Below, piece by piece: positions 1 through 8,694 of a stretch of DNA of 29,327 bases. Location: the NCBI GenBank assembly GCA_937928385.1, contig CALEZD010000010.1, positions 1-29,327 of the forward strand, read 5' to 3'. The notes under the pieces are model-generated. The model was given only the letters and a program-made list of their open reading frames with translations, did not search any database and had not been told where the DNA came from. Positions within the stretch are counted from its first letter, which is position 1. Every line of letters starts with the position of its first letter. Origin of the DNA: an uncultured Bacteroidota bacterium (GTDB lineage Bacteria > Bacteroidota > Bacteroidia > Chitinophagales > Chitinophagaceae). The translations under genes were made by a program, and so were the position numbers.

Positions 1-180
1 ATAGCTATGAGACTGGACAGCGTGGAAAAGCCATTGCAGGTGGTACAAGGCTGTATAGAAAAAGGTGTTTTTACAGATTGGTTCCTGTTTGCGCCGCACT
101 GCCTGCGCATAGCCCCTCCGCTGACTATTACGAATGATGAAATACTGAGAGCCTGCCAAATCATCAAATCTTCTCTATAG
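1..180 (+). CDS. Class III (acetylornithine-type) aminotransferase, C-terminal end only
   Basis: The first 59 codons are open from base 1 to a TAG at 178-180, so this is the end of a gene that starts before the window. The translation includes GVFTDWFLFAPHCLRIAPPL followed by TITNDEI. This resembles the last domain of pyridoxal-phosphate class III aminotransferases, where a conserved R-x-x-P-P-L-x-I-T-x-x-E-I segment positions the substrate carboxylate arginine. The PLP lysine lies outside the window, so the substrate (acetylornithine, ornithine, 4-aminobutyrate or other) cannot be decided. The gene ends opposite a convergent lipoprotein gene, with a hairpin between them. Family call is fairly sure, specific function is not. 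Confidence 0.7.
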   Translation: MAMRLDSVEKPLQVVQGCIEKGVFTDWFLFAPHCLRIAPPLTITNDEILRACQIIKSSL

Positions 181-204
181 AAAAAGCCGGGCAATAGCCC
201 GGCT
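181..204 (-). terminator. Rho-independent terminator for the 231-1079 lipoprotein gene
   Basis: A perfect 8-bp inverted repeat, agccgggc (185-192) and gcccggct (197-204), encloses an AATA loop. Read on the minus strand it is followed directly by a T run (the A run at 181-185), placing a classical terminator 27 bases after the lipoprotein stop. On the plus strand no T run follows, so it serves the minus-strand gene best. Confidence 0.75.
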
Positions 205-230
205 CCACATACCTGTTGTTATGTTTTATC

Positions 231-1079
231 CTATGGAATCTTAGCTATGCGTTTAATACCATTTACATTAATAATGGCATCGTTATCACAATCGCCCTCT
301 CCGTAGTCGAGTACGCGTTTTGTGGCATCGCCGGGATAAATATTGGTCACTCCTTCATTTATCCAGTTGCAATTCAGTGCATCCACCAGTGGTTTGGCAA
401 TTTCTAAGGAGTAAATCTCGCCTTTAGGACGGATGAAGTTGCCTGTACCCGTTAAACGATATATATCATCAGCCGTTTGCGGCGTAGACACCCCCTGGAA
501 CCATTCGCGCGTGCGCATGCTGGTACCCGTAACTTTTCCGCTGCTTGCGGGCAGGTAAATAGTATCCACACTCACTATATTATGTGAGTGATTGCCTGTT
601 GTACCGGTACCGTTATACCACATTTCCCTGTAGCCGCCTACTTTATGCCTGTCAACAGTGTACATATTAAATACTGTTTTACGGTAATAACCTGCTTCTA
701 TAGATTTAACCTTATTAGCATAATATACCAACAATTTGCCGGTACGCACCCTGCCATCATAACCCAGGCAGCCTGCTCCACCAAAATCAATTGTCATCAG
801 GTCAATATCGGGGTTTGTTGTAGTATCTACTTTTACCTCTGTACACCCCCCCAACGGGTGTTCGCCACCTTTCAGCGAACTTACACCGAGTGCCAGCGCC
901 CTGTCCACCACCCTGTCGGCATTACTATATATTTGTTCCAGTATCAGCTGTTCCTCAGCATATTCTGTTGTTTCGGTATTGATTATTGTATCGTCGTCCT
1001 TATCGCGCCTGCACGACGAAATAAGTATTGAGAATCCGGATACGGCCACCACCATTACGGCAATATTCCTTAAAAACAT
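231..1079 (-). CDS. Hypothetical lipoprotein, 282 aa
   Basis: The start chosen is the ATG at 1079 rather than the in-frame ATG at 1142, because it puts a lipoprotein signal peptide at the N-terminus: basic MFLRN, a hydrophobic stretch, then the lipobox LISSC with Cys23. The mature protein begins CRRDKDDD, an acidic tether common in exported Bacteroidota lipoproteins. The body has about 260 residues rich in Gly, Thr and Tyr, with segments such as DFGGAGCLGYDGRVRTG that suggest a beta-rich fold, but I recognise no named domain. It is a single gene with its own terminator, convergent with the aminotransferase and divergent from the UDP-glucose dehydrogenase gene. Function unknown; outer-membrane lipoprotein is inferred. 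Confidence 0.75.
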   Translation of the reverse strand: MFLRNIAVMVVAVSGFSILISSCRRDKDDDTIINTETTEYAEEQLILEQIYSNADRVVDRALALGVSSLKGGEHPLGGCTEVKVDTTTNPDIDLMTIDFGGAGCLGYDGRVRTGKLLVYYANKVKSIEAGYYRKTVFNMYTVDRHKVGGYREMWYNGTGTTGNHSHNIVSVDTIYLPASSGKVTGTSMRTREWFQGVSTPQTADDIYRLTGTGNFIRPKGEIYSLEIAKPLVDALNCNWINEGVTNIYPGDATKRVLDYGEGDCDNDAIINVNGIKRIAKIP

Positions 1080-1192
1080 ATTTTCTATTGTTTTTGTCTT
1101 AGCTGTTAGTATTGGCATAAAAATAAGACATAAATAGTGCAATTTTTATAGCTTAATAACAAATGATTACCAAACCGCTAAAAAATTATAAT

Positions 1193-1200
1193 TAGATTTG
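1193..1200 (+). promoter_or_regulatory. Promoter -7 box TAGATTTG upstream of UDP-glucose dehydrogenase
   Basis: TAGATTTG matches the Bacteroidota housekeeping -7 consensus TAnnTTTG exactly and lies 22 bases before the ATG at 1223. No clear TTTG -33 element is visible at the usual spacing. Confidence 0.5.
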
Positions 1201-1222
1201 CACACAAATTTTTATCAGTTAT

Positions 1223-2569
1223 ATGAAAATTGCCATAATAGGTACCGGATATGTTGGCCTCGTAACAGGCACCTGCTTTGCAGAAACAGGTAACAACGTG
1301 ACCTGCGTAGACATTAATGAGAGAAAAGTAGAGATGCTGAAAAGGGGCGAAACCCCTATATACGAACCGGGACTGGATGTGCTGCTGGACAGGAATATTA
1401 AAGAAAACCGCATTAGTTTCACCACATCGCTGGCAGATGGCATCAAAGATGCTAAAGTTATCTTCCTGGCGCTGCCTACCCCTCCGGGTAAAGACGGCGA
1501 AGCAGACCTGCAATATGTGCTCGACGTAGCCGCCCAACTCGGCAAGATAATAGACTCCTATAAGGTGATTGTAAACAAGAGTACAGTACCCGTTGGCACG
1601 GCTGAAAAAGTATCTGCTGCGCTGGCCGCTAACCTGGACCGTGAGTTGTATGATGTGGTGTCTAACCCTGAATTTCTGCGCGAAGGCGTGGCGGTAGACG
1701 ATTTCCTGAAACCTGACAGGGTGGTAATAGGCACATCGTCTGAAAAGGCGCGTAAAATAATGGAAGAACTATACCAGCCTTTTGTACGACAGGGCAACCC
1801 TATATACTTTATGGACGAGCGTTCGTCTGAAATGACCAAATACGCCGCCAACTCTTACCTGGCTATGCGTATATCTTTCATGAACGAAATGGCCAACCTG
1901 TGCGAGCGTGCAGGCGCAAACGTAGATATGGTGCGTGTAGGTATGGGCAGCGATAGCCGTATAGGTAAACGCTTCCTGTTCTCCGGCGTGGGTTATGGCG
2001 GCAGTTGTTTTCCTAAAGACGTACAGGCACTGGCACGTACAGCACGCCAGTTGGGTTACGACTTCAAACTGGTAGAAACTACCATGGAAGTAAACGAACT
2101 ACAGAAGACCAGGCTGGGCAAAAAAATTAAAACCGTATTCGGCGAAGACCTTTCAGGGCGCAAATTTGCTATATGGGGGCTTGCTTTCAAACCTGAAACT
2201 GATGATATACGCGAGGCCCCTGCATTGGAACTGATAAACGAATTGCTGGCTGCAGGCGCATCAGTACATGTTTTCGACCCCGAAGCCATAAACAATGTGA
2301 AAGAAATAATGGGTGACAAAATAACTTATGGCACCAACGAATATGAGCCGCTACAGGATGCGGACGCATTGGCTATCGTTACAGAATGGAATGAATTCCG
2401 TAACCCGGATTTCGAAAAAATACATACAGCGCTGAAACAACCCTTTATTTTTGACGGCCGTAATGTATTTACACTGGAGAAGATGGCAGAAGAGGGATTT
2501 TATTATGAGAGCATAGGACGCAGCACCATCCACGAAAAATTGAAGGAAAAAATCAATGTTCTGTCGTAA
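1223..2569 (+). CDS. ugd: UDP-glucose 6-dehydrogenase
   Basis: This enzyme oxidises UDP-glucose to UDP-glucuronate with two NAD+. At 448 aa it has the usual bacterial Ugd length. The N-terminal Rossmann domain starts at once with the NAD-binding glycine motif GTGYVG (residues 7-12). The active site is visible as GVGYGGSCFPKD, with catalytic Cys262 and Lys265. NKSTVPVGT (118-126) is another family signature. The C-terminal third (FAIWGLAFKPETDDIREAP) is the UDP-binding domain. It is followed after 31 bases, with no promoter or terminator between, by a UDP-glucuronate decarboxylase that uses its product, so the two very probably form one operon feeding surface polysaccharide synthesis. A TAGATTTG box upstream probably drives both. 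Confidence 0.96.
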   Translation: MKIAIIGTGYVGLVTGTCFAETGNNVTCVDINERKVEMLKRGETPIYEPGLDVLLDRNIKENRISFTTSLADGIKDAKVIFLALPTPPGKDGEADLQYVLDVAAQLGKIIDSYKVIVNKSTVPVGTAEKVSAALAANLDRELYDVVSNPEFLREGVAVDDFLKPDRVVIGTSSEKARKIMEELYQPFVRQGNPIYFMDERSSEMTKYAANSYLAMRISFMNEMANLCERAGANVDMVRVGMGSDSRIGKRFLFSGVGYGGSCFPKDVQALARTARQLGYDFKLVETTMEVNELQKTRLGKKIKTVFGEDLSGRKFAIWGLAFKPETDDIREAPALELINELLAAGASVHVFDPEAINNVKEIMGDKITYGTNEYEPLQDADALAIVTEWNEFRNPDFEKIHTALKQPFIFDGRNVFTLEKMAEEGFYYESIGRSTIHEKLKEKINVLS

Positions 2570-2600
2570 TTTTCGAACAGCAACTGCTTAAAAAACAATA

Positions 2601-3545
2601 ATGGCTAATAAAAGAAAAGTACTCGTAACGGGTGCAGCGGGTTTCCTGGGTTCGCATTTGTGCGACCGTTTTATCAAGGAAGGTTTTCATGTAATAGGCA
2701 TGGACAACCTGCTGACCGGAAACATAAAGAACATTGAGCACCTGTTTCCGCTTAAGGACTTTGAATTTTACCATCACGATATTACCAAGTACATACACGT
2801 ACCGGGCGAGATAGATTATATCCTGCACTTTGCGTCGCCAGCCAGCCCTATAGACTACCTGAAGATGCCTATACAGACATTGAAGGTGGGTGCGTTGGGT
2901 ACGCACAACGTACTGGGTGTAGCCCTGGCAAAAAAGGCACGTATACTGGTGGCTTCTACATCGGAAGTGTATGGCGACCCCCTGGTGCACCCTCAGGTAG
3001 AGGAGTATTGGGGCAATGTAAACCCCATAGGCCCCCGCGGTGTGTATGACGAAGCCAAGCGTTTCCTGGAGAGCATAACGATGGCATACCACAACTTCCA
3101 CGGCGTAGAGACGAGGATGATTCGCATATTCAACACCTACGGCCCGCGTATGAGGCTGGATGATGGCCGTGCGCTACCTACATTTATGAGCCAGGCGCTG
3201 CGTGGCGAAGATGTAACGGTTTTCGGCGATGGTTCTCAAACACGTTCATTCTGTTATGTAGATGATTTGGTAGAGGGTATATACCGCCTGCTGATGTCTG
3301 ACTATTACATGCCGGTGAATATTGGCAACCCGGCGGAAATAACGCTGAAGGAATTTGCTGAAGAGGTAGTAGAACTGGTAGGCAACAAAGACGTAAAAAT
3401 AGTGTACGAACCATTACCAAAAGACGACCCTAAACAACGCAAACCGGATATTACCAAAGCCAAAGAAATACTGGGCTGGGAACCTAAGGTAGACCGTAGC
3501 GAAGGTTTGAAACGCACATTGGAATATTTCAAGCAGCATATTTAA
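2601..3545 (+). CDS. UDP-glucuronate decarboxylase (UDP-xylose synthase)
   Basis: This is an extended short-chain dehydrogenase (NAD-dependent epimerase/dehydratase family) that converts UDP-glucuronate to UDP-xylose. Residues 11-17 (GAAGFLG) are the NAD-binding glycine motif. The catalytic triad fits ASTSEVYGDP (Ser/Thr near 119-121) with Tyr149 and Lys153 in YDEAK. RIFNTYGPRM, FGDGSQTRSFCYVDDLVEG and the C-terminal KPDITKAKEILGWEP segment are hallmarks of the UXS subfamily. The length of 314 aa is normal for the cytosolic form without a membrane anchor. It directly follows ugd, whose product is its substrate, and a strong terminator follows. A related 4-epimerase or dehydratase is less likely given this context. 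Confidence 0.93.
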   Translation: MANKRKVLVTGAAGFLGSHLCDRFIKEGFHVIGMDNLLTGNIKNIEHLFPLKDFEFYHHDITKYIHVPGEIDYILHFASPASPIDYLKMPIQTLKVGALGTHNVLGVALAKKARILVASTSEVYGDPLVHPQVEEYWGNVNPIGPRGVYDEAKRFLESITMAYHNFHGVETRMIRIFNTYGPRMRLDDGRALPTFMSQALRGEDVTVFGDGSQTRSFCYVDDLVEGIYRLLMSDYYMPVNIGNPAEITLKEFAEEVVELVGNKDVKIVYEPLPKDDPKQRKPDITKAKEILGWEPKVDRSEGLKRTLEYFKQHI

Positions 3546-3566
3546 GTCAGAACATATTATTTGCAT

Positions 3567-3595
3567 AAAAGCCGCATCTGTTGATGCGGCTTTTT
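3567..3595 (+). terminator. Bidirectional Rho-independent terminator between convergent genes
   Basis: An 8-bp GC-rich stem, gccgcatc (3571-3578) and gatgcggc (3583-3590), has a TGTT loop and is flanked by AAAA before and TTTTT after. It can therefore terminate in both directions: the ugd/decarboxylase operon from the left and the secreted repeat protein gene from the right. Confidence 0.85.
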
Positions 3596-3613
3596 GTTGT
3601 AGTTTGACAGGCC

Positions 3614-5278
3614 CTATCTAATAATATTAATTGCATGTGTTTCTGCACGCTGGTCTAGCCTTATGTTTACCAGGTACATGCCAGACGCAATGTCACTAAG
3701 CACAATATTCACTGTCTTTTGTCCTGCGGGTATGCTTTGGTCGTAAATAATACGGCCTGTCATATCCACAGCTTGCAGGTAGCCATACCTGAAATACTCT
3801 TCACCAAGTGATATTTTGAATGTGCCGTGGTTGACGGTTGGATAAACGGTTGTGGATTTTTCATGCTTAGTATTTCCAACATTTTGTGGCGGACCCGGTA
3901 TTGTTGCTTCATACACGTATGGTTCATTTCCATTACTCCCATCAGTCATGCTCAGGTAAACATTGTTATTGTTGACTTGTATAAAGTTAAGGTTAGAGCT
4001 CGCTGAATTTGTCGGGATTTTCCCTACGTCCTCTACCATGTATGTTCCGGAGTTAGTTCCATCTGTACGCCATAATTCTCTACCATTTGTGCCGTCATCT
4101 CCGGCGAAGTATATAACATTGTTATAGCTGTTGTTTACAGGCATCAAACCAATGTTTTTATAATACTCCGACAAAATATTAATCTTTCCGTTTCCTGAAC
4201 CCGGATTGATATCCTTTATCATGGTAACATTGTCATTCATGTCTACACTCCAGAGTTCTGTACCGTAACCTGCGCTTGTAGCGGCAATAATCAGCATGTT
4301 ATTTATCACGCCCATAAAAGTGGGAAACGAGCTGCTTGAACCGGTGTTTATATCTTTTACCATGTTTGTTCCGGCAGTCTGTCCGTCAGTCACCCACAGT
4401 TCTCTACCATTTGTGCCGTCATCTGCTACAAAATATAGCTTGCCATTAAACTCATAGAAGTATAAAGGGGCACTGTCTCCATTGCCAGCCCGAATATTTT
4501 TCACAATGATTACGCCTGTACCATCTGTTTTGCATAACTCCCAACCAGAGTTGTTATCCCTTCCTCTGAAGTAAACCCATGTCCCTAACACGCCAAATGC
4601 AACATTGTCAACCCCATCACCAGTAGGGTTTAAATCCGTAACCATATGTGTGCCGGATTCTGAACCATCACTTACCCACATTTCATATCCTTCGTTACTG
4701 GTATTCCCCCTAAAAAACAATTTAGAGCCTGCAATTGTAAAGTGAGACGGATCTCCGGCACCACTAGTCAGGTTTTTCAACATGTGTGTGCCGGTATCTG
4801 TGCCATCCGTATACCATGGCTCAGCATTATATGATGATGTAAAGCCTGTGTAAAATGCTTTTTTATTGTAGTAAACAATATTGTAATTGTCTCCTGTCAA
4901 AATCCCGTCAGCGATGTTCAGATCCTTTATCATTTTGGTATTACCACTTGATCCGTCACTTATCCAAAGTTCTTTGCCATTTGTGCCGTCATCACCAACA
5001 TAAAAAAGCTTACCATCACCCATAACAGAATTGTATTTTTCAGACCCTTTGTTATAAAAGATACCTGTAGTGGGGGGTGTACCCTTCGTTTCGTACAATA
5101 GATGTGATGAAGATGCTCCTTCCACCATCATTAGTGTTGTACCATTTGAAAACGAAGTATAAAAAACCGGGTTAGAAGAACCAGTGCTGCTCTGGATATC
5201 TTTGAGCAGTATAATCTTTTGAGCGTCAGCGACATAAGTGATACTCAAGCACAGAAATAGTGTAGTAAACATTTTCAT
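3614..5278 (-). CDS. Secreted ELWxTDG-repeat protein with T9SS C-terminal sorting domain
   Basis: The 554-aa protein starts with a Sec signal peptide (hydrophobic FLCLSITYV then ADAQ). The body has about seven repeats, roughly 50-65 residues apart, each with a core like ELWxTDG followed by GTxMVKDIN, for example ELWVTDGQTAGTNMVKDIN and ELWRTDGTNSGTYMVEDVG; one copy is degenerate (ELWSVDMNDN). Such repeats occur in large exported Bacteroidota proteins and probably fold as a beta-propeller (inference). The last ~77 residues (from VYPTVNHGTFKISL to AINIIR) match a type IX secretion type A sorting domain, including the SGMYLVNI element. It should therefore cross the outer membrane and be anchored or released outside. 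It is transcribed alone, divergent from the propeller histidine kinase. The ligand or role is unknown. Confidence 0.85.
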   Translation of the reverse strand: MKMFTTLFLCLSITYVADAQKIILLKDIQSSTGSSNPVFYTSFSNGTTLMMVEGASSSHLLYETKGTPPTTGIFYNKGSEKYNSVMGDGKLFYVGDDGTNGKELWISDGSSGNTKMIKDLNIADGILTGDNYNIVYYNKKAFYTGFTSSYNAEPWYTDGTDTGTHMLKNLTSGAGDPSHFTIAGSKLFFRGNTSNEGYEMWVSDGSESGTHMVTDLNPTGDGVDNVAFGVLGTWVYFRGRDNNSGWELCKTDGTGVIIVKNIRAGNGDSAPLYFYEFNGKLYFVADDGTNGRELWVTDGQTAGTNMVKDINTGSSSSFPTFMGVINNMLIIAATSAGYGTELWSVDMNDNVTMIKDINPGSGNGKINILSEYYKNIGLMPVNNSYNNVIYFAGDDGTNGRELWRTDGTNSGTYMVEDVGKIPTNSASSNLNFIQVNNNNVYLSMTDGSNGNEPYVYEATIPGPPQNVGNTKHEKSTTVYPTVNHGTFKISLGEEYFRYGYLQAVDMTGRIIYDQSIPAGQKTVNIVLSDIASGMYLVNIRLDQRAETHAINIIR

Positions 5279-5324
5279 TGTTATCTGTTTTTTTACGTGG
5301 CTAATAATTGATTGATTCTGATAT

Positions 5325-5332
5325 CAAAAGTA
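5325..5332 (-). promoter_or_regulatory. Promoter -7 box TACTTTTG for the secreted repeat protein
   Basis: Read on the minus strand, 5332-5325 is TACTTTTG, an exact TAnnTTTG match, 46 bases before the ATG at 5278. This predicts a leader of about 40 nt. Confidence 0.45.
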
Positions 5333-5412
5333 TATCTACACTGAGCTGAAGTATATAGTTGGATATAGTGAAAAAGGGCATGGGAAGACTAATTCATGGC
5401 TGATATCAACGA

Positions 5413-5420
5413 TATTTTTG
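5413..5420 (+). promoter_or_regulatory. Promoter -7 box TATTTTTG for the histidine kinase
   Basis: TATTTTTG is an exact TAnnTTTG match, 31 bases before the TTG start at 5452. The predicted transcript would begin near 5425-5428, at or inside the GGAGG at 5425-5429. No TTTG -33 element is visible at 17-20 bp upstream, so an activator may be needed. Confidence 0.4.
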
Positions 5421-5451
5421 AAACGGAGGTATATGTATCTTAGATGCCATA

Positions 5452-8400
5452 TTGAGAATCACGGTTAAACATATCCCGGGCCTCCTCCTCTTTGCATATG
5501 CAGTGCTATGCTCTACATATGCATCCGGGCAGGGCTTTGATATATACCGCAGTCATTTACACCAGCTAAAAGTTGAGCAAATAAATGCCGATGATGGCTT
5601 ATCGCAAGGCATGGTCAACAGCCTGGTATTTGACAAAACCGGGTATATGTGGATAGGCACAAAAGACGGTCTGAACAGGTATGATGGCAATAGCTTTAAG
5701 GTGTACCATCATAACCCCGATGATAGAAGCACCATGCAGAAAAACTATGTTGAGCGGGTGAACATTGATTCAAAAGACAGGATATGGGTCACTTACTCAG
5801 GTGGGGGACTGGATCTCTTTGACAGGTCGACAGAAACATTTATACACATATCATCAAAAATCACAACGCAGCCATTAGGATTTTTATGCGAAACAAACAG
5901 TGGCCAAATTCTTGCTAATAACATACATGGAGTATATAAGATTGATGTACATGAATATACCAAGCCCACAGGGTATGACTATACCTTAGTTGATTATAGT
6001 GATGTTTACCCGTTCGGTATGGACATGTTCCGTTACATACCGCATCCATACGCTGCCACACATTATACAATTGACGGTGATATCGTAGTGCACTACAGGC
6101 GAACTGACCTGGAAAGTAATACCGACTATATTTTTAGTAAAAAAGCCATAGCAAACCAACAGGTGCCGTTTGTTATACGTGATGATTCGGCCCGTTGCTT
6201 TTTATCCGGGGAAAGGCCAGGAAACATCGTGGAAAAAGTGTACTTGTATGATAACAAAGGCAATTTCAAAATATTGGACGGTGACAAGAACATTTTCAGG
6301 ACCATAGCATCAATTTCCAAAACGGGACCAGACATAAAACCCTTTGCTGACAGGAATGCCAACATCTGGTTTTATGATGCTGCTAGCTTGAATATAATGC
6401 GCATACAAAGACAGGATAGCAGCGTAGATACATTTCTGCTTGACTGGCCGGATGTGCCCGGTCATTTGGATCGATCTATCTTCGATCATTATGGTAACTT
6501 ATGGGTGCCATCGCCGGGTTTTGGCATCTATAAAATTCAACCTAAATTAACAAGGTTTCATAACCTTCATACACCCTACGGATTAACAAAATACCCCATA
6601 AGAATATCAACAGAAGGCAATAGCAGATTGTTTGACAGTGAGCTGATAAATGCCTGGGTTGAGTGTATTGAAAATCAGATTTTGCCAAAAGAAATCATAA
6701 TTGGATATAGTGCACCCAATCATCTTGTGTATAGCAAACCAAAGTCTTCACTGATACATTTCAACTCCGGGGGATATGGCAAAGTTTCTTTGAACACACT
6801 GGAAAACAAACAGTTTAAACACGGATTATTAAAAGGTGGAGACAGTACACAAAAACCTTATTACAACAACCTGTATTTCATAGATAAAGATAGCAAGGTG
6901 TGGTTAACCGTCTCAGAAATAAACGATGGGCATACAGAGCATAAGGAGTTACTGTTCCGCCTTGATGGGAATAAAATTATTGAGCAGTATGTTTTCCCGG
7001 GCAACCCGCCTGTAAGCCCTACCGGAATTTTTGCAGGTGACGTGTATGAACAGGCGGATAACAAATTATGGTTTGCCACAACATTTGGTCTTTACACATT
7101 TATTCCGCATACCGGCAAATGGGAGCATTGGAACAATGTTCCCGGAGATACGTCCAGCCTGTCAAGCAATATTACACTCTGTTTAGCTCCTGATCCTTAC
7201 GAGCCGGATAATACCATTTGGGTAGGTACTAATGGAGGCGGGTTGAACAAGATGGATATGAGAACTGGTAGGTGCGAACGTTTTACAGTCGATGATGGAT
7301 TGCCCAATAATGTTATATACAATATGCTGACAGATGCAAGGGGAAACTTCTGGCTAAGTACCAATAATGGCCTATGCCTGTTTAACACTAAGACATACAC
7401 GACAAGAAACTTCTCCATAAAAGATGGACTGGGCGGAAATGAGTTCAACAGATATGCAGCATCAATGGACAACTATGGCAGTATGTATTTTTCATACGTA
7501 GGTGGGGTTCAATACTTCAATCCTGAAGATTTCTATAATGACACTCTGCCATCTGCTACAGTTATAAATGAGTTAAAACTATTCAACCAGAAGATAGATT
7601 ACAGGCATAACCCAACAGGCAAAAAGGATGAATACAGCTTGCCTGCCGCCGTTGAATATTGTGATGAGCTGATATTCAGGCACGATGAGGGCATGATAAC
7701 CCTGGGCTATAGTTTATTAGACCTTTCCAACCCCGGGGGGAACGTGTATAAGTATAAGCTGGAAGGTTTTAACGAAGACTGGATATATGCCGGGACACAA
7801 AAAGAAGCGACATTTACTAACCTAAGTCCGGGTACTTATACATTCAAGGTTATAGGACGGAACAGTTATAATGTATGGAGTAATGAACCGGCATCCATAA
7901 GGTTGGTGATACTGCCCCCATGGTGGACTACATGGTGGTTCAGGCTATGCATATTGTTGGCTATTTCGGGTGTTTTGTATGGGATATACAGAATAAGGAT
8001 GAGCCAACTATTGAGCGTGGAGCGTATGCGCAATGACATAGCCCAGGATTTGCACGATGAGATTGGCTCTACACTAAGTAGTATATCATTATATACTACA
8101 GTAATGAAAAAAACAGCTGAAGGGCTTTCACCGAAATCGACAAAACTTCTAGAGAAGATAGATACCAGCACATCGGAAATGATGGAGGGAATGAATGATA
8201 TAGTATGGGCTACCAAACCCGATAATGACAGCTTCGAGCAGGTAGTGGACAGAATGAGGGCTTTTTCCGCTAGCACAACAGAAGCAAAAGGCATAAAACT
8301 GGAGTTTGATGTAGAGAAAAAGGCGGAGCGTGTGAAAGTAAGCATGCACCAGAGAAAGAACATTTACATGCTGTTCAAAGAAGCGGTGAACAATGCAATA

Positions 8401-8643
8401 AAACACGCACAATGCGACAAAATAATTATCTCAATCATTTTGTCTGACAGGAATTTGCAGATTAGAATCAGCGATAATGGAATTGGTTTTGACTCAAAAG
8501 GGCAGAATCAGAATAATACTTCGCTGGGTGGTAATGGACTGGAAGGCATGGAGCGCCGTGCTCAACAGATAGCAGCAAAGTTATCTGTTAATAGTGCGAT
8601 TGGTAAGGGAACAACAATAACACTGGTATTAACTTTGAAATAA
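5452..8643 (+). CDS. Two-component-propeller sensor histidine kinase (HisKA_3 type)
   Basis: This 1063-aa membrane sensor presumably phosphorylates the response regulator encoded next to it. An N-terminal signal peptide (residues 1-27, ending STYASGQ) is followed by propeller repeats such as DGLSQGMVNS with GYMWIGTKDGLNRYDG, then ARGNFWLSTNNGLC (to about 690). A Y_Y_Y domain (YKLEGFNEDWIYAG, SPGTYTFKV) comes next, then one membrane span near 830-850. The cytoplasmic part has the HisKA_3 phosphoacceptor His868 in AQDLHDEIGSTLSSIS, the ATPase N box EAVNNAIKHA (about 977-985), G1 box DNGIGFD (from Asp1008) and G2 GGNGLEGM. It has no receiver or DNA-binding domain, so it is not a hybrid sensor. 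The start is a TTG at 5452: the frame closes at a TGA at 5419-5421 and contains no ATG before residue 54, which would remove the signal peptide. Confidence 0.92.
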   Translation: MRITVKHIPGLLLFAYAVLCSTYASGQGFDIYRSHLHQLKVEQINADDGLSQGMVNSLVFDKTGYMWIGTKDGLNRYDGNSFKVYHHNPDDRSTMQKNYVERVNIDSKDRIWVTYSGGGLDLFDRSTETFIHISSKITTQPLGFLCETNSGQILANNIHGVYKIDVHEYTKPTGYDYTLVDYSDVYPFGMDMFRYIPHPYAATHYTIDGDIVVHYRRTDLESNTDYIFSKKAIANQQVPFVIRDDSARCFLSGERPGNIVEKVYLYDNKGNFKILDGDKNIFRTIASISKTGPDIKPFADRNANIWFYDAASLNIMRIQRQDSSVDTFLLDWPDVPGHLDRSIFDHYGNLWVPSPGFGIYKIQPKLTRFHNLHTPYGLTKYPIRISTEGNSRLFDSELINAWVECIENQILPKEIIIGYSAPNHLVYSKPKSSLIHFNSGGYGKVSLNTLENKQFKHGLLKGGDSTQKPYYNNLYFIDKDSKVWLTVSEINDGHTEHKELLFRLDGNKIIEQYVFPGNPPVSPTGIFAGDVYEQADNKLWFATTFGLYTFIPHTGKWEHWNNVPGDTSSLSSNITLCLAPDPYEPDNTIWVGTNGGGLNKMDMRTGRCERFTVDDGLPNNVIYNMLTDARGNFWLSTNNGLCLFNTKTYTTRNFSIKDGLGGNEFNRYAASMDNYGSMYFSYVGGVQYFNPEDFYNDTLPSATVINELKLFNQKIDYRHNPTGKKDEYSLPAAVEYCDELIFRHDEGMITLGYSLLDLSNPGGNVYKYKLEGFNEDWIYAGTQKEATFTNLSPGTYTFKVIGRNSYNVWSNEPASIRLVILPPWWTTWWFRLCILLAISGVLYGIYRIRMSQLLSVERMRNDIAQDLHDEIGSTLSSISLYTTVMKKTAEGLSPKSTKLLEKIDTSTSEMMEGMNDIVWATKPDNDSFEQVVDRMRAFSASTTEAKGIKLEFDVEKKAERVKVSMHQRKNIYMLFKEAVNNAIKHAQCDKIIISIILSDRNLQIRISDNGIGFDSKGQNQNNTSLGGNGLEGMERRAQQIAAKLSVNSAIGKGTTITLVLTLK

Positions 8644-8660
8644 ATCATTGGATTCAGCTA

Positions 8661-8690
8661 TTTGCTTAGTGGCTGTTATCACTAATTTTG
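8661..8690 (+). promoter_or_regulatory. Strong Bacteroidota promoter TTTG-N18-TAATTTTG before the response regulator
   Basis: TTTG at 8661-8664 and TAATTTTG at 8683-8690 match the -33 and -7 consensus elements with an 18-bp spacer. This is the best two-part promoter in the window. It lies in the 51-bp gap after the kinase gene, so the regulator can be expressed independently. The -7 box ends only 4 bases before the GTG start, which predicts a leaderless or nearly leaderless mRNA. Confidence 0.6.
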
Positions 8691-8694
8691 TATT

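Noticed and set aside
588..1031. A 147-aa plus-strand frame opposite the lipoprotein
   Set aside because: It lies wholly inside the minus-strand lipoprotein gene, has no recognisable domain, and has the Cys/Tyr/His-rich composition of a reverse-strand shadow.
4075..4990. Near-identical DNA stretches inside the secreted protein gene as a mobile element
   Set aside because: They coincide with in-frame ELWxTDG protein repeats and have no terminal inverted repeats or transposase; they are internal duplications.
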